Part shown: positions 44,397 to 54,081 of the stretch, in pieces
Layout of the letters: each line of letters starts with the position of its first letter
How positions within the stretch are numbered: position 1 is the first letter of the stretch
Assembly: GCA_019828595.1 (NCBI GenBank)
Contig: JAHQRK010000005.1
Span: forward strand, 2,914,001-2,978,000
Source: Aphanomyces cochlioides
Lineage: Eukaryota; Oomycota; Saprolegniomycetes; Saprolegniales; Verrucalvaceae
Length of the DNA stretch: 64,000 nt
Direction: 5' to 3'
Made by a program: the position numbers and the translations under genes
Notes under the pieces: generated by a model
What the model was told of the DNA's origin: nothing
Database searches by the model: none
Seen by the model: only the letters and a program-made list of their open reading frames with translations

Positions 44397-45317
44397 ATGG
44401 AGCAGTACACGATCGAGAAGGAGCTGGCGAAGGCGCTCTTTGGGAAGATCCTCCTCTGCACGGACAACAACACGAAGGAGCATGTTGTGATCAAGCGAAT
44501 CCAATTGGATGCGGCCAGGAAACAAAAAGCGATCCGCGGCGGCGTCAAAGTGATGGAAGATGCAGAGATGGAGAAACGTGCCTACCGCGTCGTGAGAGAT
44601 GCAGGCGGACATCCGCACCTTCTCACGATGACCAAGGATTTTGTCGAAAATGGACACGACCATTTTGTCCTCGAATATTGCCCACGCGGCGAACTCTTTC
44701 AAGAACTGGAAACACTCCCAAACAACCGTCTCAGCCATGTGCGCGCCCTCGAATGCTTTGATCAAATTACACAAGCTGTGGTCTTTCTCCACGCTCAAGG
44801 TTTTGCACACGGTGACCTAACGCTTGAGAATATCTTCCTCGACAAGCACGGCGACTGCAAAATTGGGGATTTGGGTCTAGCCGCGGAGATGAAAGCGTCC
44901 AAGCGCCATTGTGCTGGAAAGTACTTTTACATGGCACCCGAGATGTACTTGGGTATGGAATATGACCCAGCAAAAGCCGACGTTTGGTCGTTGGGTATCA
45001 TGCTCTTCATTATGCTGACGGGAACACCTCTCTTCGACAAGGCAACCCCTTCAGACGCTGGCTTCCGATTCGTCAAATCCAAGGGCTTCCGTCTCATTTG
45101 TAAGGAATGGGATGTTGACCACCTCATCCCTACCGATGCCATGTCTTTACTTGAGCACATGCTCCAAATCCAACCCAACGATCGGTACACTCTCTCCCAA
45201 GTCCGCGACCATCCCTACCTCCAAACTTCCACTGCATTGGAAGACAAAACTGCTCTGTCATCCATGCTCGGTCGCGTGTCAATTTCACAGACAAGCCAAA
45301 GCGCTAGAAGTGCATGA
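44397..45317 (+). CDS. Divergent Ser/Thr protein kinase
   Basis: The ORF encodes 306 aa from the ATG at 44397 (MEQYTIEKELAKALFGKILL); the upstream frame stays open without ATG. It is a small kinase made of little more than the catalytic domain. The glycine loop is not GxGxxG but LAKALFGK. Lys in VVIKRI and Glu in the C-helix are plausible. The catalytic loop reads FAHGDLTLENIFL, with HGD in place of HRD. The metal-binding motif is DLG in place of DFG. The APE motif is intact (MAPEM), as is DVWSLGIMLFIMLTGTPLF. With the catalytic Asp, Asn and DLG Asp present it may still be active. It resembles kinases found in large numbers in oomycetes and ciliates. Confidence 0.8.
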   Translation: MEQYTIEKELAKALFGKILLCTDNNTKEHVVIKRIQLDAARKQKAIRGGVKVMEDAEMEKRAYRVVRDAGGHPHLLTMTKDFVENGHDHFVLEYCPRGELFQELETLPNNRLSHVRALECFDQITQAVVFLHAQGFAHGDLTLENIFLDKHGDCKIGDLGLAAEMKASKRHCAGKYFYMAPEMYLGMEYDPAKADVWSLGIMLFIMLTGTPLFDKATPSDAGFRFVKSKGFRLICKEWDVDHLIPTDAMSLLEHMLQIQPNDRYTLSQVRDHPYLQTSTALEDKTALSSMLGRVSISQTSQSARSA

Positions 45318-46265
45318 CGCACTTGTTAGGACAGCCGCAAGTCGATCTAGAAAATATCAAGGAAATGGAGATTATAGTATAGTAATAACGAGTCTATTGT
45401 GCATCTCGCCCTGTGCGCTCACGCAACGTCGTCCCACACGATCAATGACAAGCAAATGAACTCTCCATGGAGACTTCTTCAAGGTTGTGATTACCATGAA
45501 TGCTCAATCGCCATCGCGTCAGTCAGTTCCAAGATTGCAACGTGTGGCGGAAGTTCATAAGAATAGACCGGTGGTAAAGGCAGAGAGATGGGTGATGCTG
45601 CGTCTCGTTGCAGCCAGAATCAGGAATACGTACAGTGCTGGACGGAAAAATTCGCCACGTTCAACTTTCCTTACACTTGGAATTTGTATCCAAAGTGGGA
45701 TATCGACGTTTGAAAATATATTATGCATTCGATTCCAACATTAACTGGGCTGTCGAATCGAATCGACTTGCCAGAATCGACTAGCCAATCATATATCAGT
45801 ATTTCAATATTTTGACCAATCAATCACCTTAATTATACCCGTGGGGAAAGGCCGTGGGGAAAGGCCAAGATGGACTCTGACTCGCGGAAGATACTGTACG
45901 CGCGGCGTCTTGACACTTCATAACGAGGTTGTGTTGGGCGTAGAAATCATGCATGACGGTATTCTGGGATGCAGGTACCATTGCTAGGAAGAAATGGTAC
46001 TTAACTTTGTATACTATACAATATTTCACATTAAATTTAGCATAGTCGATTGCTATGCGATTTGGCCAATGACCTGCCAAGTCCACATTTCACTGAAAAG
46101 GACAATAATAGACAGATTTCGAGAATATGCCGTGCATTTCCCACTCTCTATTTTTTTAATGCATGGCAAGTGTACGGAAAGTTATACAGTTTATTTCGAG
46201 ACGTGTTTCCCACTCTCTTGCCGTATCCGTTTAATACTTTGATAACCGGGAACGCATTGCATATC
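45318..46265. other. Intergenic region left of the second Harbinger element
   Basis: No gene is supported. At 45783-45791 there is an AGCCAATCA motif inside a segment resembling the mariner/MITE terminus (ATCGACTAGCCAATCATATA..AGTATTT). At 45840-45866 a 13 bp unit GTGGGGAAAGGCC is repeated in tandem, possibly the left end of the transposon. Open codons from 46050 run into the transposase but lack an ATG. Confidence 0.45.
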
Positions 46266-47369
46266 ATGCTGACTGTGGACGAAGTGAGAGAACTCCTCCG
46301 TAGATGTCCTGGCGTCTCCTTTAAGCGGCACATGCGACTATTACGTCTCATTGCGTATGATGTTGAGCGTCCTTTGGTTCCTCCAATGCGTCTTTGTCTA
46401 TCCAAACTGACTAAAACCGACTGTGAGCACAAATTTTGCTTTGAAATGAGTGGAATTCAAGAGCTGACAGTTTTACTTAAACTCCCCCATGTAATTGTGA
46501 CTCAAGCTGGAGACCGCAGCATCGCCACCGACGCTTTGTGCATCGTATTGGCACGATTGTCCTATCCCTGCCGATATTATGACATGATGCAGACGTTTGG
46601 CCGATCTCGAGAATCCATTTGTCGAATTTTCAACTCTCTGGTCGAAGAATTGTACGATTCCTGGCACGATTTGCTCAACTTCCCTCTTTCTACTGTGAAG
46701 AATAGGCTTGAAATGTATGCCTCGGCAATATCACGAAAGGGGGCTGCAATGCAAAATATATTTGGCTTCATTGACGGCTCAAAAATTGAGACGTGTCGAA
46801 TTACACAAAAAGTCAACCGACGACGTCAAAATCTTGATGAACAGCACGTTGATTTGCAGCGTTTGATTTATAGTGGCCACAAACGTCGCCATTGTTTAAA
46901 TTTTCAGGCGACTACTGCTCCAGATGGACTATGTGTCCATTTCTGGGGACCAATTGAGGGGTCCAGACACGACACGACCTGCTCTGGGAGAATAAGTTGA
47001 TGGCGTATATGGACTCCCTTGAGTCAATCTTTCGTCCGTATTTGATTTATGGAGATCCAGCTTATGGCGTTCTCCCTTGGATACGCAGTGGTTACAAAGG
47101 AAGCTCGAAAACTCAGCTTATGGATGAATTTAATGCCTCAATGAGTAAGGTCCGCCAATCCGTCGAATGGAGTTTGCCAACTGAAGCCTCAGTGGGCGTT
47201 TATAACCTACAAGATGCAGAACAAAATCATGCTTCAAAATGTGGGGAAATCCATTTGCATTGCGATGCTGTTCACAAATTGTCAAACGTGCTATAATCGT
47301 GGCAATCAAACAAGCAAGTACTTTGCATTATTCCCACCAAGCTTACGAGAATATCTGACTTCTAGCTAG
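46266..47369 (+). pseudogene. Harbinger-like DDE transposase with two frameshifts
   Basis: The frame is open from 46050, with the first ATG at 46266 (MLTVDEVRELLRRCPGVSFK). The catalytic region contains FGFIDGSKIE (first D), then HFWGPIEGSRHD. There a 5 bp tandem duplication (ACGAC, 46969-46973 and 46974-46978) shifts the frame; removing one copy restores RHDLLWENKLMAYMDSL. YGDPAYGVLPWI (second D) and a Glu in SVEW follow. A further single-base shift near 47180 moves the true C-terminus (WAFITYKMQNKIMLQNVG to FPPSLREYLTSS) into the next frame, ending with TAG at 47367-47369. The stop overlaps that of the convergent SANT gene within CTAG. The gene looks inactive. Confidence 0.75.
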
Positions 47370-48130
47370 CTTCTTTCTATAAAATGCCTTATAATTCTCA
47401 TCATTTCTTCGTTGCGTTTACTTTCAATTTCACGGATTTGCTGTCGCTCTTGGCGCTCTTTTTCACGCTCTTCTCGATCCTTTTCCTTTTCTTCCATTTC
47501 ACGCTCGAACTTCATCTTTTTGAAAGCAAGCTTATCCCTTTCAAGGGATATTTCCATCTCCTGAGCTTCCAATACCATCTTTCGTTTTCCTATAATAACA
47601 ATGAAATCTAATAGAGAATAGACAGACAATTAAATTACCCGTTGCTATTTGCTCTGTTGTCTCTGCGTTGGGTGGCGTTTGACGGTATCCACGAGTCATG
47701 GCTTGATCCCTGATGAACTTCACATCGGCAGCTTTGACTGCAGCATCGCTGGTTATCGAACCTTTTTTTTTCCTACGGCATCCATGTACAAAGGCACGAT
47801 GTCGTCGAGGAGTTTGGTCTTTGGTGTTTCCTCTTCACAGACACCAGACAAGTGAGTAGATGCGTTGTCTTGGGACTTGTGCTGTCGTACAAGCAGGAGA
47901 AATCGGTTCTGGCACTTTTTTCCGTCAAGAGAGGGTCTTGTGAAACCAGGAATTGAGCGCAAGGTCGTGGCCAAAGCTTCCCAAGCCTTTGTGGTGTCTT
48001 TTCGCTGCAAGAACGGGCGATCATTGTTGACTTGAGTCAACAGGATTGTGTCTTCGTCTTCTGTCCACCACTTCTTTTCTTGGATGTCTTGGCTCTTGAG
48101 AGTCTCGGCGCTCATAGCTGCATCAGCCAT
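47366..48130 (-). pseudogene. SANT-type DNA-binding partner of the second Harbinger element
   Basis: There are two exons, 48130-47639 and 47589-47366, with a 49 nt intron. The SANT/Myb-like domain reads KKWWTEDEDTILLTQVNNDR, KAWEALATTLRSI and CQNRFLLLVRQHK. After a spacer the second exon is a long charged coiled coil (REMEEKEKDREEREKERQER). Between them the frame breaks in a run of nine A on the coding strand (near 47762-47770). A tenth A would link VGKK to SITSDAAVKAADVKFIRD. As in the first element, the break is a one-base homopolymer contraction. Confidence 0.7.
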
Positions 48131-48719
48131 TCAGAAAATGGTTTAACCGGATCAACCGTACACCCCAGTTTGCCGTGACATCGACGTATTTCACGGCATC
48201 CCACATGAAATTTAAGAGTTGCCGTAGATCCGATAAATTTATGCAGGTAAATTCTACGGGTAGAGCATGGCAAGTGGTTCCGAAATCTGTCTATTAGTGG
48301 TCCTCAAGTGCAGATTAAAGGACTGCTTGAAGGACGTAGTTTCGTCCAATGAGGGGGCTTTCTGTTTTCATCACAAAAACCTACATGTGACACCCACTTT
48401 TGAACTGGACGGAAGTGCTTGTTGGTTGAAGCCAGTCCACTCCATCTCGGACACAACAGGTCGATTTCCATGCCAAAAGAGAGTGACAGAGCCGTCATGC
48501 TCAAGTGCTTGGATAGGATGATCCAAGAGAGAATGGATTATCCCTCCTGGAGGATTGCACTCGACGTTCACGACGTCAATCAAGACGATCTTGATTTGAA
48601 AGTCTATCGACTGTACAAGATGGTAATGTTGAAACGCTACTTGTATCCACGAAGCAGGCCGTTGCTACAAAGTCCTGCGACGTTTGAGTCATTATTACAT
48701 GGACAATCAAATGGAGATT
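48131..48719. other. Intergenic, unresolved
   Basis: No gene is supported. Frames at 48267-48521 and 48419-48742 (plus) and 48371-48583 (minus) overlap and show no motif. The left part may contain the right end of the second Harbinger element (CTACGGGTA, 48254-48262). Confidence 0.4.
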
Positions 48720-49232
48720 TCAAGAACGATTTTCGTTTGTAACTTCACTATCCATTGCATTCGTTTCGCAAGAGCTGTCGAGTACTGCATCTGATGTGAG
48801 AAGTGGTCGCGAGCTGGGGCGGTTACGCATTACACCATCTAATAGATTGAAATGTCGACAAAGTTTAAGGACGTACGCATCTACAGTTGACGTGCCGCCT
48901 AGAACATCGCTGTCTAGAATTCCTTGTCCTGTATTAGCCTTCCAGTCAATCGCAGTTCTGTAACTGCGCTCTAAATCACCAATTTTTGTTCTGATGTCTT
49001 GGTTTGACCTATGTGTAATCTCATTGGCCTTCATGATGGAGTTTATCTCGGTGCACAGAACCTCCTTTGTCACTCCATGTTGTGTGTCTCCTTTCCAACG
49101 TTGGTAGTTTGGCAGCAAGCATATCCAATCCAACAACACTTCGAGCGAGCTTTTTCCACGAGTGCCGTCGACCGTCGCACTGTCGGCATCCCATGCAACT
49201 CGTGATCGCCGTGTTGGGGCTGCTGGTGCCAT
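48720..49232 (-). CDS. SANT/Myb-like DNA-binding protein, probably transposon-derived
   Basis: This is an intact single-exon ORF of 170 codons with an ATG at 49232 (MAPAAPTRRSRVAWDADSAT). The Myb/SANT-like region is LEVLLDWICLLPNYQRWKGD followed by GVTKEVLCTEINSIMKANE, then NQDIRTKIGDLERSYRTAID and WKANTGQGI, the pattern of DNA-binding proteins that accompany DNA transposons in oomycetes. The C-terminus is polar (SSRPLLTSDAVLDSSCET). It lies directly 3' of the pogo transposase on the same strand, separated by 515 bp that include a hairpin. Whether it belongs to that element, to the neighbouring Harbinger or to the host is unclear. It is the only transposon-type gene in this nest without a break. 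Confidence 0.65.
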   Translation of the reverse strand: MAPAAPTRRSRVAWDADSATVDGTRGKSSLEVLLDWICLLPNYQRWKGDTQHGVTKEVLCTEINSIMKANEITHRSNQDIRTKIGDLERSYRTAIDWKANTGQGILDSDVLGGTSTVDAYVLKLCRHFNLLDGVMRNRPSSRPLLTSDAVLDSSCETNAMDSEVTNENRS

Positions 49233-49747
49233 GCCAAGGTTTCACAGTCAGTTTGAGACTGTCAACCATTCGAAGCGACTTTCCTCTGAAGTTTTGTATC
49301 GATTAAAAGAGAACCTTCAATCAATCCAGGAGCCAGTTTCGTCCAGCACCAAATTTGATGCCGGACGAAACTGGCTCCTTGGGTGCTTGAAGGTTCGTTT
49401 TAAAGATTCAATTTTATCCTATCAGTGTGGGAAATTCGAACCTTTAAGCAAGCCGACCTGCACTTGAGTACCACCATTAAAACTTAAATCCTTGGGTGAT
49501 GATTGATACACCATTGGAGAATTTCATTTGACAAAATTTTGATTGGATTTGTCCAATCACAAGAGAGCACGGCTGTAACGATTCAGATTGCATGTCACAA
49601 ATTCGGACGAAAGTGACGTGGCGAAAATTTTGACATCAGAATCGGATTCAGGAGGGGGGTTTACCCCGACAACCCTCCTACCGACTTTAACACGCGCACT
49701 GCAACCATTGCGACTCTTTTTGCGATAAAAGAACACAATCAACACAA
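49233..49747. other. Spacer between SANT gene and pogo transposase
   Basis: Apart from the hairpin at 49311-49396 nothing coding is supported. The part 49480-49740 is AT-rich and probably includes the 3' end of the pogo element. GTGGCGAAAATTTT near 49618 resembles GTGGCGAATTTTTC near 51111, in direct orientation. Confidence 0.4.
49311..49396. repeat. Long inverted repeat / hairpin
   Basis: Arms of about 34 nt (49311-49344 and 49363-49396) surround an 18 nt loop. The inner 16 bp, GGAGCCAGTTTCGTCC and GGACGAAACTGGCTCC, pair perfectly, and the outer GAACCTTCAA and TTGAAGGTTC also pair; a few mismatches lie between. It is non-coding and sits between the SANT gene and the pogo transposase. It may be the terminus or core of a foldback or MITE-type repeat. 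Confidence 0.85.
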
Positions 49748-51016
49748 CTATATTTCAAGTACTGATGGAATTGACTTGTCAAATGCTGACACAACGGATC
49801 TGGTTGATATCTTCTCCCACACTCGAATTGTGCGATGAATAGTGGCACTTCTCTTCTCTTGTGCCGTCAAAGCATCACCTTCTTGCTCGTAGTCTTCTAG
49901 CAGCCATTCCGTCTTGAGCATGGCCTTCAATGGACCCATTATACCCACGTCAAGAGGCTGGCAACGCTGGTAGAATTAGGAGGCAAGGATTCCACAACGC
50001 TGAAGCTTGCTTCAGCCGCCAAATCATGTGACATCTGGGACACGTGGCACTCCAGGTTGTCCACGAGGAGGACAGACGAGTCTTCGACGTTGTTTGCAAA
50101 GAGTCGACGCATGTAGATGGACCACACGCGGTCATCCATCCAACCATTCTCTTGAGCAGCGTATACATGGGGTTGAGGATATGTTGGCAGCTCATTGGCC
50201 TCGATCGTTCCACCCGCCTTTCCCTTCACAATGAATAGAAGGGGTAGCTTGGCACCTGTGTACTGTCAGTAATCATCACGACTTCAACAAACCATCAGCT
50301 CGGATCGTCAGGACGACAGATATACGCTCGGAGTGCTTGGATGCTTTGTTCACCTTGGACGATTTGCCGACTTCTGCGTACGTCTTGCCAGGCGGCATGT
50401 CAAAGTACACACCAGTCTCGTCTGCGTTGAGGATTTGGGATCGTGGATATTCCGAATATTTCGACCAGAAGTGGGCAGCGTATCCAAGCCACACCTCGTC
50501 GAGGACACTTTGAAGAATCTTGCTTGGACAAGGCACTCGCTGCGTGAAACGATGACGCTCACAGAAGCGACGTAGGAGTCTGTTCAAGGACTCGTAAGCT
50601 GTCTCGTGACTCTTCTTTGTTGCCCATGCACGCTCGTTCTTTTTGATCCAATTCATCATGTGGAATACACGAAGGTACAGCTCGTTGGCGCGTCTTGCGC
50701 GCATGAACTCAAGAAGTTCCTGCTCGAAAGGGATGATAGGTTTTCTCCCTTGATCTCCCATGGTTGCTCTCTTGCCATTATGCCTTGACTGCTCGATCTT
50801 CTCCTCCTTTAAGCGCCATGTACGCCACGTTGAGCGAGGTATCCCTTTAGTTAGACAGAAGTCATAATCAGTGGTTTCATCAGTAGCGTGGAATTCTTGA
50901 AGAAGTTCCTTGCGTTCACGGTTACTGTACCTACGGTATTGTCCCCTCATGGCGTCGATTGATTTGAAATTCTCGCCGCGCTTCAAATTTGAATTCCACC
51001 AAGATAATTTGGACAT
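49748..51016 (-). pseudogene. Pogo-type (DDE_1/CENP-B-like) transposase, one frameshift
   Basis: There are two exons, 51016-50293 and 50255-49748, with a 37 nt intron. An N-terminal helix-turn-helix (SNRERKELLQEFHATDETTD, GIPRSTWRTWRLKEEKI) is followed by a CENP-B-like DNA-binding half (FEQELLEFMRARRANELYLR). The catalytic triad is DDD: ILNADETGVYFDMPP, SVLLVDNLECHVS and, after a frameshift, PLDVGIMGPLKAML. The shift near 49964 is one missing T on the coding strand between PPNSTSV and CQPLD. With it the protein is about 410 aa and complete. Target TA duplications and terminal repeats could not be fixed by eye. Confidence 0.75.
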
Positions 51017-51572
51017 TTATAGACTATATTTTAGCCAATCAAAAGTCATTAATCAATTTCGGGGTATTTTCAAATTTAATTAAATTATGCAGTACCACTT
51101 GTGGCGAATTTTTCTGTTCATCACTGTACGTCAATGGGTTCAAGTGTCATGAAGGGACCAATCTCACATACATCTAGGAAGCATAGTGTCTATAGAAACC
51201 CTTGGGAAATCCCGTCGGCTTCACATTATTGTACCGGTACGCTGTCGCCCCAAGTACATGTATCAAGGACAGGTCCAAGACGCCAATATCGTCATAAATG
51301 TTGCAGAATGGTGTGTTGTGGTGCGTACTGTGAGGAAGCGAGGGAATGAAGATGCCGAAGAAAGCAGGTTTCATGCAAAGGAATGGCCGTCAAACGAGAA
51401 AAAGCCTCTTGAATGCTCCATCGCCAGATGTGCTGGGCGGAGCTGTTTGCTGAGCTGTTCTCCTGTGCTTCGCATTTGATAGTCGGGGTGGGATATCCCT
51501 GCGGGAAACCACGCTCTTGGTGAACCGCACACTACAACCAGGTGATACGCGACCATGGAGTTAATTAACTTA
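51017..51572. other. Intergenic
   Basis: This AT-rich segment lies right of the pogo transposase and contains AGCCAATCA (51033-51041) inside a patch resembling other transposon ends. No gene is supported; the frames at 51186-51479 have no motif. Confidence 0.4.
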
Positions 51573-52205
51573 TTAGCGGTCGAGGACTCTGTCAAGTCCC
51601 TGCTCGAAATCGGTCTCCCAATTGCTAAGATGAGGTTCGACGATGCCAAAGAGAAACACTTCAAGCATGCGCACGTCCTCCGCGAGAAACGCGTCAAATG
51701 AGCCGTTAAGAGGAATAGGAGAACCTGGTGTAATGCCTTCCAAAGACGTGCCGTGTGGGGGCGCGGTCGGTGTGGACAATGCGGTTCTCATTTTCTTACG
51801 CTCATGGGTGGATGGAATTGCCCGTTGGCGACCATGACGCTGGCAGTAGCCTCCGTTTCTCGACTGCGAGGGGCAGCCTTCCACATTGCATCGGCGACCT
51901 CCGCCATGGGCAACACAGCGCTGTCTGGCGTGAGCAAAACGGCTGCACCCTTCAACAATACAGCGACGTTTATTTTGGTTTTGACTGTGGCGGCTGCAGA
52001 CGCCACCGATGCGAGCGTTGGCACCACATCCATCGACGCTGCATGGTCGCTTTCCTCCATGAGAAACACAACGTCCTCGGCCACAAGCTTGGTTCCAGCA
52101 AGCCGAGATCGCGCATTTGTCGCGGCTTCTATGGAAGACACACTTCCATGAACCCAACTCGGCTGGGTTGTCGCACGTGTTGAACAAGCACGTTGATTTG
52201 GCCAT
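51573..52205 (-). CDS. Five-repeat Cys/His (WRKY-like zinc finger) protein
   Basis: The 210 aa single-exon product starts with the ATG at 52205 (MAKSTCLFNTCDNPAELGS). Residues 6-130 are five tandem C-x4-C-x9/10-C-x2-H units, including CAISACWNQACGRGRCVSHG, CIVEGCSRFAHARQRCVAHG and CNVEGCPSQSRNGGYCQRHG. The last two are close to the units of the paralogue at 1565-2032. The C-terminal 80 residues are proline/threonine-rich and then acidic with an amphipathic end (FDAFLAEDVRMLEVFLFGIV). The layout suggests a zinc-dependent DNA- or protein-binding module plus an interaction tail. The function is not known to me; database names for this oomycete group refer to WRKY although no WRKY motif is present. 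Confidence 0.85.
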   Translation of the reverse strand: MAKSTCLFNTCDNPAELGSWKCVFHRSRDKCAISACWNQACGRGRCVSHGGKRPCSVDGCGANARIGGVCSRHSQNQNKRRCIVEGCSRFAHARQRCVAHGGGRRCNVEGCPSQSRNGGYCQRHGRQRAIPSTHERKKMRTALSTPTAPPHGTSLEGITPGSPIPLNGSFDAFLAEDVRMLEVFLFGIVEPHLSNWETDFEQGLDRVLDR

Positions 52206-53295
52206 GGAATCAATTCAAAAGTGGCACTCGACTGGGTCTCGATGAGCAAGAGATGGAGATAGAGATCGTGAGACAAAGGAGCTTGTGCAAGTGCCAGAGA
52301 ATGAGTGGGCCAAGACGAGGACTCTGGAGAAAGATGAAGAAGGTCCAACAGATGCCGCAGGGCTTGCCACTGCCTTGCCCTGAACTTGAGGAGCAGGCTT
52401 GTAGCTTCCAATACGAGAGGAGCCTTTTTGTTTTCTCTATGAAATCGACCGGGCTACTGTTGATGCCACGAGGTTGAGTTTTATCCTTGTCGGGCGAGAT
52501 GGATGGCTAGAATTCATCTGGTGTTGATCATGTCAATCGGACGACCAATCAAACATCGCGAAGTAATATTGAAGACAAATGATTGGTCGAATCTGTAACG
52601 GCGACCTGGAAAATGGACGGCTTGCGTTGGCCATCATCCACTTGCAACCACAGATTTGTATTCCCATCGCACTTGGGACATTCTTGACTTCAAATTTAAT
52701 CTGCTTTATGAACATGCGAGCTGTCATGAGCTTGCTGAATTGCTCTCCGTTTTCTTTCTCTGTCTTCATCGGCACTTGTTCCCTGGCATCAACATTGGCG
52801 ACAATACGTGAGGCGCCAATATTTTCTCTTTTCAATGTGATCTTGTGGCAACAGCCGAATCCTAGCGTATGCAGCTCTTCAATCAAGACTACCGCAGTCA
52901 ATCAATACAAGGCTCATCTTCACCATCAGAGCAATTGTGCATATCTGTTGCTTTAGTGAGGATGCAGCCAAGGCGATGCCACTCTGTAGTTTAACGCGAG
53001 GGGGCAAGCTTCTAAAGCTCTCTCGTTGATGTAAATGGGCAGATGACGACCAAGCCTTGTCATGGAGGCTTGAAATTCCGTCCTATGAGTGAGAAGAAGA
53101 GAATGGTGGGCTTGACTGACTCCAAGCTTGAGAGATTTCTTTCCTTTTTGCATATTCCCGGCTGGATTTTTGAGAGAAAATCCTATTTTTATCAAATAGA
53201 CTGGATTTTTGTATGGAAATTGGGATATTTAATTTTGTGCAGTTTAATATTTTTGACAAACGCCGCTCTGGCTTTCGCCACAACCGGACTGTGCC
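52206..53295. other. Unresolved interval, possible decayed minus-strand gene
   Basis: No intact gene is supported. On the minus strand near 52600-52720 one frame reads CPKCDGNTNLWLQVDDGQRK, a zinc-ribbon-like piece. Adjacent frames carry REQVPMKTEKENGEQFSKL and RIRLLPQDHIEKRKYW. Stops and frame changes separate them and I could not join them with convincing introns. The remainder, including 52950-53295, looks intergenic. Confidence 0.35.
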
Positions 53296-54081
53296 ATGAA
53301 CCAAATGCCGATGGCCGGAATGATCTTTGCCGACTCCAAGCAAGCGCTGCACTTTGTCCAAGACTATGCATTGCAGACGGGAAAGCAAGTGAAAGTCATG
53401 GCGAAAAGCGGAGGCGGCCACAAGCGAATGATCTGCTCGTGCGCGACGTGCCCGTTCTTTGTGCAGATGTACCAGCAGAAGAAGATTGCAGACGATCAAA
53501 AGGTCCGACAATGGTACATTTCGTCGTGTGACTTGAACCATGCAATCCATTGTACGTCCGTTCCAAAGCCGACATGTCGCCAGTTGATCGAGATGCAATC
53601 GCTCCAAGCGGCTGTCCAAGCCAACAGCAAGATCTCGGCCAACGCACTCATTTCGTCCATGCCGTCGCTCAACTTGAAGCGTCTCCAGCGCACAGTTTAT
53701 CGTGCGAAGCGAGAACTATTAACGCGAAATCCAGATGAAGTGCCAGACGAAACAGACAAACTACACACAGCAAGCGTGGACGCATTTCTCATGCCTTCCA
53801 AGCCTCCATCGGTCAATATGCTTCCACCACCGCCAACTGCACCAGTGTCGACCAAGAAGCGAAAAGACGATAAAGAGTGGCTTGAAATCGAGCGGGCTCG
53901 GCTCGAGATCAAACGCCGGAAAGAAGAGCGTTTGGAGAAAGAAGCCCAAGTCAACTATCGCATTCTCGTCGCAAAAGCGCAGGAAGCTGAGCTTGCGCTC
54001 AAAGTCGCCCGAGCCAAAGCTCGCCAAGAACTGCTGAATGCTGGCATTTCGCTGGGTGAAGTCGAACACATTTTGCTGTAA
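53296..54081 (+). CDS. Protein with MULE/FAR1-like N-terminal region and coiled coil
   Basis: The ORF encodes 261 aa from the ATG at 53296 (MNQMPMAGMIFADSKQALHF). The N-terminal 85 residues resemble the DNA-binding front part of MULE/FAR1-type proteins: VQDYALQTGKQVKVMAKSGG, the cysteines in RMICSCATCPFFVQMYQQKK, then WYISSCDLNHAIHCTSVPKP. No transposase domain follows. Instead there is a helical segment, a proline-rich linker and a C-terminal coiled coil (ERARLEIKRRKEERLEKEAQ) ending EVEHILL. The ORF is intact with host-like codon use, so it may be a host protein derived from a transposase. That origin is inferred. Confidence 0.6.
   Translation: MNQMPMAGMIFADSKQALHFVQDYALQTGKQVKVMAKSGGGHKRMICSCATCPFFVQMYQQKKIADDQKVRQWYISSCDLNHAIHCTSVPKPTCRQLIEMQSLQAAVQANSKISANALISSMPSLNLKRLQRTVYRAKRELLTRNPDEVPDETDKLHTASVDAFLMPSKPPSVNMLPPPPTAPVSTKKRKDDKEWLEIERARLEIKRRKEERLEKEAQVNYRILVAKAQEAELALKVARAKARQELLNAGISLGEVEHILL

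Larger units (their letters stand above)
46266..48130. mobile_element. Second PIF/Harbinger-like element (coding extent)
   Basis: This is a convergent pair of a DDE transposase (plus) and a SANT-type DNA-binding protein (minus), the standard two-gene content of PIF/Harbinger elements. The ends are not certain. TACCCGTGG at 45837 and its near-complement CTACGGGTA at 48254-48262 are candidate inverted termini, which would give about 2.4 kb, but I see no clean target duplication. It is a different lineage from the copy at 27420, as the transposases are only distantly similar. Confidence 0.65.

Noticed and set aside
49618..51133. GTGGCGAA...TTTT segments on either side of the pogo transposase as terminal repeats
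   Set aside because: They lie in direct, not inverted, orientation and no TA duplication could be fixed.
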